A stretch of 64,000 nt of DNA, taken from the NCBI RefSeq assembly GCF_000018545.1, contig NC_012586.1, positions 1,178,001 to 1,242,000 on the forward strand, given 5' to 3'. This document shows positions 35,644 through 44,162 of this stretch, one piece after another. The first letter of the stretch is position 1. Every line of letters begins with the position of its first letter. Under the pieces are notes generated by a model. It was not told where the DNA came from. It searched no databases and worked only from the letters and a program-made list of their open reading frames with translations. The position numbers and the translations under genes were made by a program. The DNA is from Sinorhizobium fredii NGR234. Lineage in GTDB: Bacteria > Pseudomonadota > Alphaproteobacteria > Rhizobiales > Rhizobiaceae.

Positions 35644-38355
35644 ATGGAACCACGTCTTTCCCGCTACATCTGGACCCATACCCGAAAGTCGCAGCTCTGG
35701 ATCCTCCTGATCGTAGCGCTGTCGATGATCCCCTATTTCATGTCCTTCGATCTGCCGAAGCAGATCGTCAACGGGCCGATCCAGGGGCAGGGGTTCGAGA
35801 CGCCCGGGGCAACCCAGCTCTTCATGCCGATCTCCGTCAGCCTGCCATTTTTTGGCGAGGTCAACCTCTTTTCCGGAATCGAGCTCGGGCGGCAGGGGAC
35901 GCTGCTCGCCCTCAGCCTCGTCTTCCTGCTGCTGGTGATCGTCAACGGGCTCTTCAAGTTCTACATCAACACTTACAAGGGCCGGCTGGGCGAGCGGCTT
36001 CTAAGGCGCATCCGTTTCGAGCTTGTCGATCGCGTTCTGCGCTTCCCGCCGCATCACCTGAAACGTGTGAAGCCGGCGGAAATCTCGACGATGATCAAGG
36101 ATGAAGTCGAGCCCATGGGCGGCTTCACCGGCGATGCCTTCGTGCAACCGGCGCTTCTCGGCGGCCAGGCGCTGACGGCGCTGATCTTCATCCTGATCCA
36201 GAGCTTCTGGCTCGGCATCATCGCCTTTGTCATCGTCGCGGTCCAGGCGGTGATCATCCCCCGCATGCGCCGACGGCTGCTGGTGCTCGGGCGCGAACGG
36301 CAATTAACGGCGCGCGAACTCTCGGGCCGGGTCAGCGAAATCGTCGACGGTATCGGCACGATCCGCGGTCATGACACGTCCAATTACGAGAGAGCCGACA
36401 TCGCGGCGCGTCTCGGCCGGATCTTCAAGATCCGTTACGACATCTACCAATGGAAGTTCCTGGTAAAATTCCTGAACAACTTCCTGGCCCAGGTAACACC
36501 CTTCCTGTTCTATTCGATCGGCGGCTACTTTGCCCTGCAGGGGCGCCTCGATATCGGCCAGCTTGTCGCGGTGATCGGCGCTTACAAGGACCTGCCGGGT
36601 CCGCTGAAGGAACTGATCGACTGGGACCAGGCGCGTCAGGACGTCCAGGTCAAATATACCCAGGTCGTGTAGCAGTTCAGCGTCGAGCCGTTGATCGACC
36701 CGAAGGTGCAAGAGGTCTGCGTTGCTCCGCCTGCGGCGCTCGCGGGCGCGCTTGCTGCCGTCAATCTGACGATTGCCGACGACGGCGGCGCCAAGGTGAT
36801 CGAACATGTCTCCTTCCAGCTGCGCCCGGGCGAGACGGTCGCCATCACAGGCGGCACGGGAGGCGGCGGCGAGGCGCTGGCCGAGGCCTTCGGCCGCCTG
36901 GCCTGGCCTGCAAGCGGCCGGATCGTCGTTGGCGACGACGATATTCACGAGCTGCCGGAAGCGGTCATCGGCCGGCGGATCTCCTATGCCTCCTCGGAGG
37001 TCTACGCCTTCCAGGGCAGCCTCGGCGACAATCTGCTCTACGGCCTCAAGCATGCCCCGCTGACCGAGGTGGTTTACGAAGGCGACAAGGCGGCGCATCG
37101 CCGGTGGGAGCTGCTCGAAGCGAAGCTGGCCGGCAATCCCTCACTCGATCTCAACAGCGATTGGATCGACTACGGAGCTGCCGGAGCCACGGGCCCGGAA
37201 GATCTCTTCGGAAAGATCAGGGCCGTCCTCGACGTCGTGCTCCTGACCAATGACATTTCGGCGCTCGCCGTTCGCTTGACCATCAATTCCGTCGAACACG
37301 AGGCATTTGCGAACGAAATCGTCGAGATGCGCAGCGCGCTCCGTCGGCGTCTCGAGGCAGAGAAGCTCAGCGATCTCGTCGTCTTCTTCGAGCCGGGCTC
37401 CTACAATATCGAAGCAACGGTCGGCGAAAACCTGCTCTTCGGCACCGTCACCGACCGGACGAGGTGGGAAACGGCGTTGGAAGGCCACCCGTTCTTCAAG
37501 ACCGTCTTGAAGAGCGCCGGCCTTCACGAGACCTTCTACGAAATGGGACTCGAGATCGCCGAGAACGTTGTCGAACTGTTCCGCGACCTGCCGCCGGATC
37601 ACCCGTTCTTCCAGCAGCTTACCTTCATGACCAGCGAGGAGATCCCGGCCTACGAGGCGCTTCTCCAGAAGCTCAGGGGCCGGCCGCTCGACGAAGTCTC
37701 GGAGGACGATGCGATCCGGATCATCCGGCTATGCTTCGGCTATATCGAACCGCGGCATCGTTTCGGTCTTCTGACCGAGGATCTGATGCAGAAGATTGTC
37801 GAGGCGCGACGCGAATTCAGCGACGGCCTGCCCGCCGATCTCGTCGGCGTCATCGAGCATTATCAGCCGAACCGCTACATGGCCTCGGCCAGCATCCTCG
37901 ACAACGTGCTCTTCGGCCGCATCGGCCACAAGCACACGGATGGCTCGGACAAAATCCGGGCGATCGTCCGCGATCTCTTCGAATCGCTCGGCCTCTACAA
38001 CAAGGTGCTCGCCTTCGGCCTCGACTTCGACGTCGGCGCTGGCGGCAAGCGACTGACCGCCGGCCAGCGGCAGAAGCTCAATCTGGCGCGGGCGCTCATC
38101 CGGCTCTCCGATTTCTATATTATCAACCAGCCGCTGCTGGCACTCGATCAGCGCACCCAGGATCAGATCACCCGCAACGTCTTTACCTTCCTGCATGCCG
38201 AGAAGCGTGATCCGGCGATCGTATGGGTCCTTTCCAATCCGGCTCTTTCGGAACTCTTTGACCGTGTTGTGCATTTCGAAAATGGCCGGTTGGTGCACGA
38301 GGATGCAATGGAAGCGCCGTCGAAAGACAGCGACTACAAGGAATTGGCATCTTGA
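35644..38355 (+). pseudogene. ABC exporter-like gene split by in-frame TAG
   Basis: One reading frame of 903 codons is interrupted only by TAG at 36670-36672 (codon 343). Upstream, residues 1-342 form a type I exporter membrane domain (LWILLIVALSMIPYF; FIKF-type helices; RIRFELVDRVLRFPPHHLKR). Downstream the same frame continues at once with the ATPase domain. That domain lacks a normal Walker A (GGTGGGGEAL, no Lys-Ser/Thr, near residue 405). It has an LTAGQRQKLNLARAL signature (near 804) and a Walker B-like IINQPLLALD without the catalytic Glu. A single change GAG to TAG explains the stop. It may be a true nonsense mutation or a sequencing error. No ribosome binding site supports restart at TTG 36691. 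Confidence 0.85.
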
Positions 38356-38385
38356 TGTAGTATTGACATCGGAAGGCAGGCGGAA

Positions 38386-38420
38386 TTTCCCGGTCGGTCG
38401 GGAAAGGACGTCTTGCGTCC
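38386..38420 (+). other. Two hairpins in the leader of the cNMP-binding gene
   Basis: Two stems stand back to back: tttcccg (38386-38392) with cgggaaa (38399-38405), and ggacg (38406-38410) with cgtcc (38416-38420). They lie 28 bases before the start codon, downstream of TTGACA at 38363. They could act as an attenuator-like or stabilising leader structure. There is no T-run, so a terminator is not evident. Confidence 0.4.
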
Positions 38421-38447
38421 GCGACACATTCGGAGAAGCGAACTGAT

Positions 38448-38912
38448 ATGCTCCTGAAAGACGAAGTGGAAATGCTGCGCCGGATTACGCTTTTTTCCGG
38501 CCTGCCGCCTGCGAAACTCAAACTACTCGCTTTCACCTCCGACCGGGTGATGTACAGCGCCGGCGAAAACCTGTTCCACCAAGGAGATATCGGCGACGCC
38601 GCCTACGTTATCCTTTCCGGCAGGGCCGATGTGCTGGTCTCGACGCCGACCGGGCAGTTGAAGGTCGCCGAGGTCGAGCAGAACTCGATCGTCGGCGAGA
38701 TCGCCATTCTCTGCAATACGCCGCGCACCGCCACCATCCAGACGACCACGCCACTCGAGGCCCTGCGCATTCGCAAGGACGATTTCCTGAAGCTCCTGGC
38801 CGATTTCCCCGAAATGGCGGTGGAGATCATGCGTGTCCTGGCCGACCGTCTCAGCCAAACGACCTCCGAGCTCACCGAAGCCCGCAGCCGCGCGCAACGG
38901 GTCGAGGCATAG
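38448..38912 (+). CDS. Cyclic-nucleotide-binding domain protein
   Basis: The 154-residue product is a single cNMP-binding beta-barrel with no DNA-binding domain. It has RITLFSGLPPAKLKLLAF, then MYSAGENLFHQGDIGDAAYV, and the phosphate-binding cassette VGEIAILCNTPRTATIQT near residues 83-100, where Glu and Arg would hold the ribose and phosphate, as in PKA regulatory subunits and CRP. The C-terminal helix (VLADRLSQTTSELTEARSRA) could dimerise. Because it lacks an output domain it probably acts through a partner, and the ABC exporter-like gene 92 bases upstream is the obvious candidate. The start ATG follows a weak gaag. Confidence 0.85.
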   Translation: MLLKDEVEMLRRITLFSGLPPAKLKLLAFTSDRVMYSAGENLFHQGDIGDAAYVILSGRADVLVSTPTGQLKVAEVEQNSIVGEIAILCNTPRTATIQTTTPLEALRIRKDDFLKLLADFPEMAVEIMRVLADRLSQTTSELTEARSRAQRVEA

Positions 38913-38930
38913 GTTTCCTGAACGCACTCA

Positions 38931-39000
38931 ACGGTCCGCCGCACTTCGAGCGGTCGCATGAATTTATTCCGGTTCCGATTTCCGGAATCATGCAGTAGAG
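38931..39000 (+). repeat. Rhizobial palindromic intergenic element, copy 3 (partial)
   Basis: A two-part stem, gcatga/tcatgc (38956-38961 with 38988-38993) and ttccgg/ccggaa (38967-38972 with 38982-38987), is followed by atgcagtag. The end matches atgcagtag at the close of the copy at 19500. The part before it (cgcacttcgagcggtcgcat) is a drifted form of gcactttgaat...ctgcat. The left hairpin of the full element is missing or unrecognisable. It ends eight bases before the FkbM start. Confidence 0.5.
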
Positions 39001-39007
39001 AGGCGCG

Positions 39008-39757
39008 ATGCGCGCCATAACCTATTTCGACAAGACCGTTTACTTCCCCGACAAGCCGGAAAAGAAACGCTTTTTCGCCCGCCTGCAGGCCGGCCAGTGG
39101 GAGCCCGGTACCTTCCAGAACATCGCGCGCCTCGTCGACGCGAAGACGACCTTCATCGACATCGGCGGCTGGATAGGGGTTACGCCCTATTGGGCGGCTC
39201 AGAGCGCCAACAACGTCATCGTCGTCGAGCCGGATCCGGTGTGCTTCGACATCCTGACCCAGATGAAGGCCGACAATATCGGTGAGGTGGAGCTCGTCAA
39301 CGCCGCGCTGTCGCAGGACGAACGCCTGGTGCTCAACTCGGTCGGTGGCGGTTTCGGCAGTTCCGAGACCTCGGCCCTCATCGCCGACGATACCGGCATG
39401 GCGATTACCGCCGAGACCGTCACCATCCCGAAGCTTCAGGCGATGGCGAAGACCGACCGGCTCTGCTTCAAGGTTGACATCGAAGGCTATGAATACAAGG
39501 CGCTCGACCAGTTCCGGGCAATTGACCGGAAGAGAACGGCGGGCGTCCTCCTGGCGGTGCATCCGCAGATCCTGGCTGCGTCGTTTTCCGGCCCCGCCGC
39601 CTTGCGAGCGCTGCGGACAGTGGCGGCGACGGTACGCTTGATCCGAAGCTTTCGCGGATTTCGCCTGGAGAACCGGTCGGCGATCTGGACCGCAATGCGC
39701 AAGTCGATCGCCCGGCGCGAACTCAGGGGCTTCGACCTGCTGTTCCTTGCCAAGTGA
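39008..39757 (+). CDS. FkbM family methyltransferase
   Basis: The 249-residue product has TTFIDIGGWIGVTPYWAAQS near residue 47 (SAM motif I), VIVVEPDPVCFDIL with the ribose-holding Glu, VELVNAALSQ, and LCFKVDIEGYEYKALDQFRA near residues 155-174, the D-I-E-G-x-E block that defines the FkbM family. These enzymes O-methylate sugars in many surface polysaccharide clusters. The gene follows the cNMP-binding protein after a 95-base gap that holds a palindromic element, and ends just before the convergent regulator hmrR. The GA-rich agagagg gives a fair ribosome binding site. Confidence 0.87.
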   Translation: MRAITYFDKTVYFPDKPEKKRFFARLQAGQWEPGTFQNIARLVDAKTTFIDIGGWIGVTPYWAAQSANNVIVVEPDPVCFDILTQMKADNIGEVELVNAALSQDERLVLNSVGGGFGSSETSALIADDTGMAITAETVTIPKLQAMAKTDRLCFKVDIEGYEYKALDQFRAIDRKRTAGVLLAVHPQILAASFSGPAALRALRTVAATVRLIRSFRGFRLENRSAIWTAMRKSIARRELRGFDLLFLAK

Positions 39758-39785
39758 GCGACCTACAGCCGGCGCTGTCTCGCAA

Positions 39786-40286
39786 TCATGAGGCGGTGCC
39801 GGTCTTGGAATGCGGAGGCGCACGCCGCGCCCCGCGTACCGGCTCGACGCCGCCGCGGCCGAACAGGGCGGGTTCGTGCGGTTTCTCCGGTCCGCTTCCG
39901 GCATCGGCGAGATCATCGATGATCGGGCAATCCGGCCGCGCATCACCGTGGCAATGGGCGGCGAGATGCTTGAGGGTCCGGCTCATCGCCTTCAACTCCT
40001 CCGCCTTGCGTTCGAGCAGCGCGACTTGATCGAGCGCGATCTTCTTGACCTCGCTGCTGGCCCGTGAACGATCGCGCCAAAGTGCCAGGAGGTCCGCCAT
40101 CTGCTCGACGGTGAAGCCAAGGTCGCGGGCCCGCCGGATGAAACGCAACGTATGGACGTCGTTGTCGCCGTAATTGCGATAGCCGGACTGGCTCCTGTCG
40201 GCCAGCGCAATGAGACCGATCTTCTCGTAGTAACGGATCATTTTCGCCGAGACACCCGAGGCGCGTGCGAGTTCGCCGATATTCAT
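39786..40286 (-). CDS. hmrR: Copper-responsive MerR-family regulator
   Basis: The 166-residue product begins MNIGELARASGVSAKMIRYY, the MerR DNA-binding start, and has AAHCHGDARPDCPIIDDLAD near residues 109-128. The C-x7-C pair in this loop is the Cu(I)/Ag(I) site of CueR-type regulators. ATG 40286 is chosen; the open frame extends 23 residues further without homology. It is transcribed in the same direction as the copper ATPase gene, 90 bases downstream of it. In rhizobia this pair is known as actP-hmrR. The Pro/Arg-rich tail after residue 128 is longer than in CueR. Confidence 0.93.
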   Translation of the reverse strand: MNIGELARASGVSAKMIRYYEKIGLIALADRSQSGYRNYGDNDVHTLRFIRRARDLGFTVEQMADLLALWRDRSRASSEVKKIALDQVALLERKAEELKAMSRTLKHLAAHCHGDARPDCPIIDDLADAGSGPEKPHEPALFGRGGVEPVRGARRAPPHSKTGTAS

Positions 40287-40375
40287 GTCATCCTCGTTCA
40301 ACCGGTGGCAGACAGGCGAAATATAGGATTTACCTTGAGCGAGCGCCAACGGCACGCCGGCTCACAACTGCCGGT

Positions 40376-42868
40376 TCACGCCTGCCGCTCGAGGCCTCGA
40401 AATCGTTTGAGGCGCAGCGCATTGCCGACCACGAAGACGCTGGAAAGCGCCATCGCACCGGCGGCAAAGACTGGCGAGAGCAGCATGCCGTAGCCGGGGT
40501 AGAGCGCCCCGGCAGCGACCGGAATGAGCACCACGTTATAGGCAAAGGCCCAGAACAGGTTCTCCCTGATGTTGCGGATCGTTGCCCGCGAAAGCGCAAT
40601 CGCATTCGGCACGCCGACGAGATCGCCGGACATCAGCACCACGTCGGCACTCTCGATCGCGATGTCGGTTCCGGTGCCGATGGCAATGCCGACATCGGCC
40701 GCGGCAAGCGCCGGTGCGTCGTTGATCCCGTCTCCGACGAAGGCGACATGGCGGCCATCCGCTTGCAGGCGCCGCACGGCCGCGACCTTGCCCTCCGGCA
40801 GAACCTCGGCGAGCACCTCGTCGACGCCGAGCTGGCGGGCGATGGCTTCGGCGGTCCGGCGGTTGTCGCCGGTGACGATGGCGACCTTCAGGCCGAGATC
40901 GTGCAGGGCCCGGATGGCTTGGGGCGCCGTCTCCTTCAGTGGATCGGCGACCGCGATTATGGCGGCGAGCCTGTCGTCGATCGCGGCGTAGAGCGGGCTT
41001 TTGCCCTCGTCACCGAGCCGGGTCGCCTCCGAGGCAAATTCCGATACGTCGAGCCCGAGGCGCGCCATGAGCCGGTCGGCGCCGACATGGACGGTCTTGC
41101 CGGCGACCTCGGCCCTGGTGCCGAAACCCGGAATCGCCTCGAACGTGTCGGGATCGCTTATAGCGAGGCCCATGGTCTTGGCGGCCGAAACGATGGCTTC
41201 GGCGATCGGGTGCTCGGAGCGCGTCTCGGCGGCGGCAACCAGGGCCAGGACGGAATTGCGGTCGAAGCCCGGGGCGGTGGTGAGGTCGGTGAGCTCGGGC
41301 CGGCCCTTGGTCAGCGTGCCGGTCTTGTCGACGGCAACGATTTCCGCACTCCGCAAGGTCTGCAAAGCTTCGCCCTTGCGGAACAGCACGCCCATTTCGG
41401 CGGCGCGGCCAGTGCCGACCATGATCGAGGTTGGCGTGGCGAGGCCCATGGCACAGGGGCAGGCGATGATCAGTACCGCAACGCCGTTGACGAGTGCGAA
41501 GGTCAGGGCCGGGTCCGGTCCGAAAACGAGCCAGGTGAGAAAAGTCACCACGGCGACGGCCATGACAGCCGGCACGAACCAGGCTGTGACGTGATCGACG
41601 AGCGCCTGGATCGGCAGTTTGGCGCCTTGCGCCTGCTCGACCATTCTTATGATCTGGGCAAGGACCGTAGCAGCTCCGACCTTGGTGGCGCGGAAGGTAA
41701 AGGCGCCGGTCTTGTTGATCGTGCCGCTGACGACCTCCGATCCTTTCGTCTTTTCGACAGGCACGGGCTCGCCGCTCAGCATCGATTCGTCGACATAGGA
41801 GTTGCCCTCGGCGACCGTGCCGTCGACGGCGACCTTTTCGCCGGGCCGCACCAGCACCATGTCGCCGACGCGCACTTCGGCAATCGGGATCTCCAGCGTC
41901 TCGCCCCCACGCCGGACGCGTGCCGTCTTCGGCTGCAGGCCCATCAGGTGCTTGATCGCCTCCGATGTGCGGCCCTTGGCGCGCGCTTCGAGCAGCCGTC
42001 CGAGCAGGATCAGCGTGACGATCACGGCGGCCGCTTCATAATAGACATTGGCCGTTGCCGCCGGCAGAAACCCGGACGCAAAGGTCGCGACGACGGAATA
42101 GCCCCAGGCGGCGGCCGTACCGATCGCCACCAGCGAGTTCATGTCGGGTGCGGCGCGCAGCAGCGCCGGCACGCCCTTCGTGAAAAAGCGGAGACCGGGA
42201 CCGAAGAGAACGATCGTCGCGAGAGCGAACTGCAGGTACCGGCTCTCCGCCATGCCGATACGGGTCATGACGAAATCATGGATGGCCGGCACGAAGTGCG
42301 ACCCCATTTCGAGGACGAAGACAGGAAGCGTCAGGAGAGCGGCGATCAGCAAATCCCGCCGCAGGAGCCGGAGTTCTCGGTCGCGCCTCTCCGCCTCGCG
42401 ATCGATATCCCGCTCCTCGCCGAGCTCACGTGCCTCGTAGCCGGCGCTGCGAACCGCTTCGACCAGCATGTCTGCGGACGCGAGCCCCTTGACCAGCCGG
42501 ATCGAGGCCTTTTCGCTGGCAAGATTGACATTCGCCTCGACAACGCCGGGAACGGCCTTCAGCGCCTTCTCGACCCGGCCGACGCAGGACGCGCAGTTCA
42601 TCGCCTCGATGCCGAGTTCGATCGTGTCTTCAACCGCCGCATAGCCGACATTCGCGATTGCGTCGACGATTTCGGCCGGTTTCGCCGACGTATCGAAGCG
42701 GACGTCGGCGCGCTCCGCGGCCAGATTGACGGAGGCTGAAACCACGCCCGGCACGGCGCGAATCGCCTTCTCGACGCGCGCCACGCAGGAGGCGCAGTTC
42801 ATGCCCTCCACGGAAAGCCTCACGCTATGCGTATCTTCTGCATGTCTGGCGGCACTTGACGATGCCAT
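40376..42868 (-). CDS. actP: Copper-exporting P1B-type ATPase
   Basis: The 830-residue product has two N-terminal HMA domains ([30 protein letters not shown]), eight membrane helices, the ion-path motif [12 protein letters not shown] near residue 475, the phosphorylation site [12 protein letters not shown], the SEHPIAEAI His-Pro block and [11 protein letters not shown]. This is the CopA/ActP type that pumps Cu(I) out of the cytoplasm. ATG 42868 has aaggaaa upstream; a TTG two codons earlier is also in frame. A CueR-type promoter lies 31-61 bases upstream, so it is expected to be copper-induced through hmrR. Confidence 0.97.
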   Translation of the reverse strand: MASSSAARHAEDTHSVRLSVEGMNCASCVARVEKAIRAVPGVVSASVNLAAERADVRFDTSAKPAEIVDAIANVGYAAVEDTIELGIEAMNCASCVGRVEKALKAVPGVVEANVNLASEKASIRLVKGLASADMLVEAVRSAGYEARELGEERDIDREAERRDRELRLLRRDLLIAALLTLPVFVLEMGSHFVPAIHDFVMTRIGMAESRYLQFALATIVLFGPGLRFFTKGVPALLRAAPDMNSLVAIGTAAAWGYSVVATFASGFLPAATANVYYEAAAVIVTLILLGRLLEARAKGRTSEAIKHLMGLQPKTARVRRGGETLEIPIAEVRVGDMVLVRPGEKVAVDGTVAEGNSYVDESMLSGEPVPVEKTKGSEVVSGTINKTGAFTFRATKVGAATVLAQIIRMVEQAQGAKLPIQALVDHVTAWFVPAVMAVAVVTFLTWLVFGPDPALTFALVNGVAVLIIACPCAMGLATPTSIMVGTGRAAEMGVLFRKGEALQTLRSAEIVAVDKTGTLTKGRPELTDLTTAPGFDRNSVLALVAAAETRSEHPIAEAIVSAAKTMGLAISDPDTFEAIPGFGTRAEVAGKTVHVGADRLMARLGLDVSEFASEATRLGDEGKSPLYAAIDDRLAAIIAVADPLKETAPQAIRALHDLGLKVAIVTGDNRRTAEAIARQLGVDEVLAEVLPEGKVAAVRRLQADGRHVAFVGDGINDAPALAAADVGIAIGTGTDIAIESADVVLMSGDLVGVPNAIALSRATIRNIRENLFWAFAYNVVLIPVAAGALYPGYGMLLSPVFAAGAMALSSVFVVGNALRLKRFRGLERQA

Positions 42869-42898
42869 GGTCAATTTCCTTGCGATGTAATTTCCTTG

Positions 42899-42929
42899 AC
42901 CATGGGGCTTCCAACGGTGGGAAGGTCAA
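42899..42929 (-). promoter_or_regulatory. CueR/HmrR-type copper promoter of actP
   Basis: On the minus strand TTGACC (42929-42924) and CATGGT (42904-42899) are 19 bases apart, the overlong spacer typical of MerR-family promoters. Inside the spacer is the dyad CTTCC-CACCGTT-GGAAG (42924-42908), the classic CueR half-site arrangement. A wider ccttgacc/ggtcaagg dyad brackets it. The start of actP lies about 30 bases downstream. HmrR should twist this spacer when it binds Cu(I) and switch transcription on. Confidence 0.85.
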
Positions 42930-43149
42930 GGCAAACTTCATGCTTCTTCGGAAAAGTTGGTGTAGTAGGTAGGAGGGGTGGGGGCTCACCGGCGAAAGTC
43001 CCGGCCCGCCGACTCGCGCCACCCGGACACATCTTCCCGCCGCGCCAACCCGTGGGCACCGAGAACCCCCTTATTTCAGTCGCCTGTCGGATGGCCTATG
43101 ATTGCAGGCTGTACCGTCAGTCTCCTTGCATCGGCGAAGGCGGATTGCG

Positions 43150-43617
43150 ATGTCGTCGACCGAGTTTCATCTTGTCACGAACTGGACCGTCGACGCCTCG
43201 GTCGAGGCTGTCTGGCGGGTGCTGAACCAACCCGAGACCTGGCCGGACTGGTGGCCCTCCGTGAAAGAGGTCACGCTTCTGCGCCCAGGCGACGAGGCCG
43301 GCATCGGCGCGGTTCATCGGATGAAATGGTCGACCGCGTTGCCCTATGACTTGGTTTTCGACATGGAAACGACCAGGGTCGAGCCACCGTCCCTCATCGA
43401 AGGCAGAGCTTCGGGTGAACTCGAGGGCGTCGGTCGATGGACCCTGCGACCCGACGGTTCGAATTGCGATATCCGCTACGACTGGATCGTCACGGTCACA
43501 AAGCCCTGGATGGTCAAACTTGCCTTCATCCTGAAGCCGGTCTTCAGCTGGAACCATACGGTCGTCATGGAACGCGGCCGGCAAGGACTTGTGCGTCGCC
43601 TGGCGCGCGTTGGCTGA
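43150..43617 (+). CDS. SRPBCC (START-like) domain protein
   Basis: The 155-residue product reads EFHLVTNWTVDASVEAVWRV, LNQPETWPDWWPSVKEVTLL and later GVGRWTLRPDGSNCDIRYDW, the opening strand, helix and closing strand pattern of polyketide-cyclase/START-like lipid-binding proteins of the SRPBCC superfamily. Such proteins bind hydrophobic ligands; no ligand can be named. ATG 43150 is preferred over the in-frame start at 43102. It is a single gene between the copper and potassium modules. Confidence 0.75.
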   Translation: MSSTEFHLVTNWTVDASVEAVWRVLNQPETWPDWWPSVKEVTLLRPGDEAGIGAVHRMKWSTALPYDLVFDMETTRVEPPSLIEGRASGELEGVGRWTLRPDGSNCDIRYDWIVTVTKPWMVKLAFILKPVFSWNHTVVMERGRQGLVRRLARVG

Positions 43618-43930
43618 AGACACGTTTGCTGGATGCACCTGGCCTCGCTTGTCGCGCACCCATCCGCACAATGATTGGCGGCGCGGCCGCCCGGCCGCGG
43701 ATTCGCGAAAGCGGCCCTGCGGCCAGCCGTATTCCTATAGAAATCCTATTTCTTTCCCGTTGTGCCTCTCTCGAACCTTTATGCGGTTCTGAGCCATATT
43801 CCCGTCACGCCGCCGCGCCGAACTCGATCGTCGCGGCGGGGATGGGGCACATCGATCGCGATCACCTGCCGGGCGGCCGGCGCTGCCTCCAGGCGACGCA
43901 GTCAGTAGAAACAGCACAGGAACTACCGAC
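43618..43930. other. Leader region of the kdp operon
   Basis: About 310 bases upstream of the first kdp small gene. It contains GC-rich inverted segments (ggcggcgcggccgcccggcc around 43678) followed by an AT-rich patch near 43730-43790 (ttcctatagaaatcctatttc), the likely promoter area. KdpE should bind here when potassium is low, but I cannot point to a site with confidence. Confidence 0.4.
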
Positions 43931-44011
43931 ATGGACATTGTCGTTCTCGCCATAGGCATCGTGTTCTTCGCCTTGTCGTTTGCCTACGTCCGGGCGTGCA
44001 GCAACCTCTAA
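43931..44011 (+). CDS. 26-residue membrane peptide upstream of kdpF
   Basis: A 26-codon frame encodes one hydrophobic helix (MDIVVLAIGIVFFALSFAYV) followed by a short charged end (RACSNL). It has agga nine bases before ATG and is followed 15 bases later by kdpF. I recall similar tiny proteins with a tail like YVRxC-x2-L before kdpF in other alphaproteobacteria. It may be an extra lipid-like subunit of the Kdp pump, like KdpF, or a leader peptide. The coding call rests on the ribosome binding site, the helix and its position. Confidence 0.65.
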   Translation: MDIVVLAIGIVFFALSFAYVRACSNL

Positions 44012-44026
44012 CAGCGGAGCGAAAAG

Positions 44027-44116
44027 ATGCTTGTTGAATACACTCTCGGCGGCGCGGTGACCGTCTTCCTTCTGGCCTACCTGACCTACGCCCTCATTCG
44101 CCCGGAGCGGTTCTGA
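44027..44116 (+). CDS. kdpF: KdpF, potassium-transporting ATPase small subunit
   Basis: The 29-residue product ([20 protein letters not shown] core) has one membrane helix and ends PERF, the standard end of KdpF. KdpF stabilises the KdpABC complex. ggagcgaaaag lies just before the ATG. It is the second gene of the kdp operon, 46 bases upstream of kdpA. Confidence 0.92.
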   Translation: MLVEYTLGGAVTVFLLAYLTYALIRPERF

Positions 44117-44162
44117 TCGCCTAAAGCGCGTCGCATTCAATCATGCTCGGAAATCCATACCC

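Noticed and set aside
36691..38355. The ATPase half as an independent gene starting at TTG
   Set aside because: No ribosome binding site, and the frame joins the membrane domain across one stop codon.
40265..42739. 824-codon open frame antisense to actP
   Set aside because: A by-product of high GC at third positions; the translation is low in complexity, and the other strand is a complete copper ATPase.
43618..43930. Specific KdpE operator
   Set aside because: AT-rich patch seen, but no match good enough to name a site.
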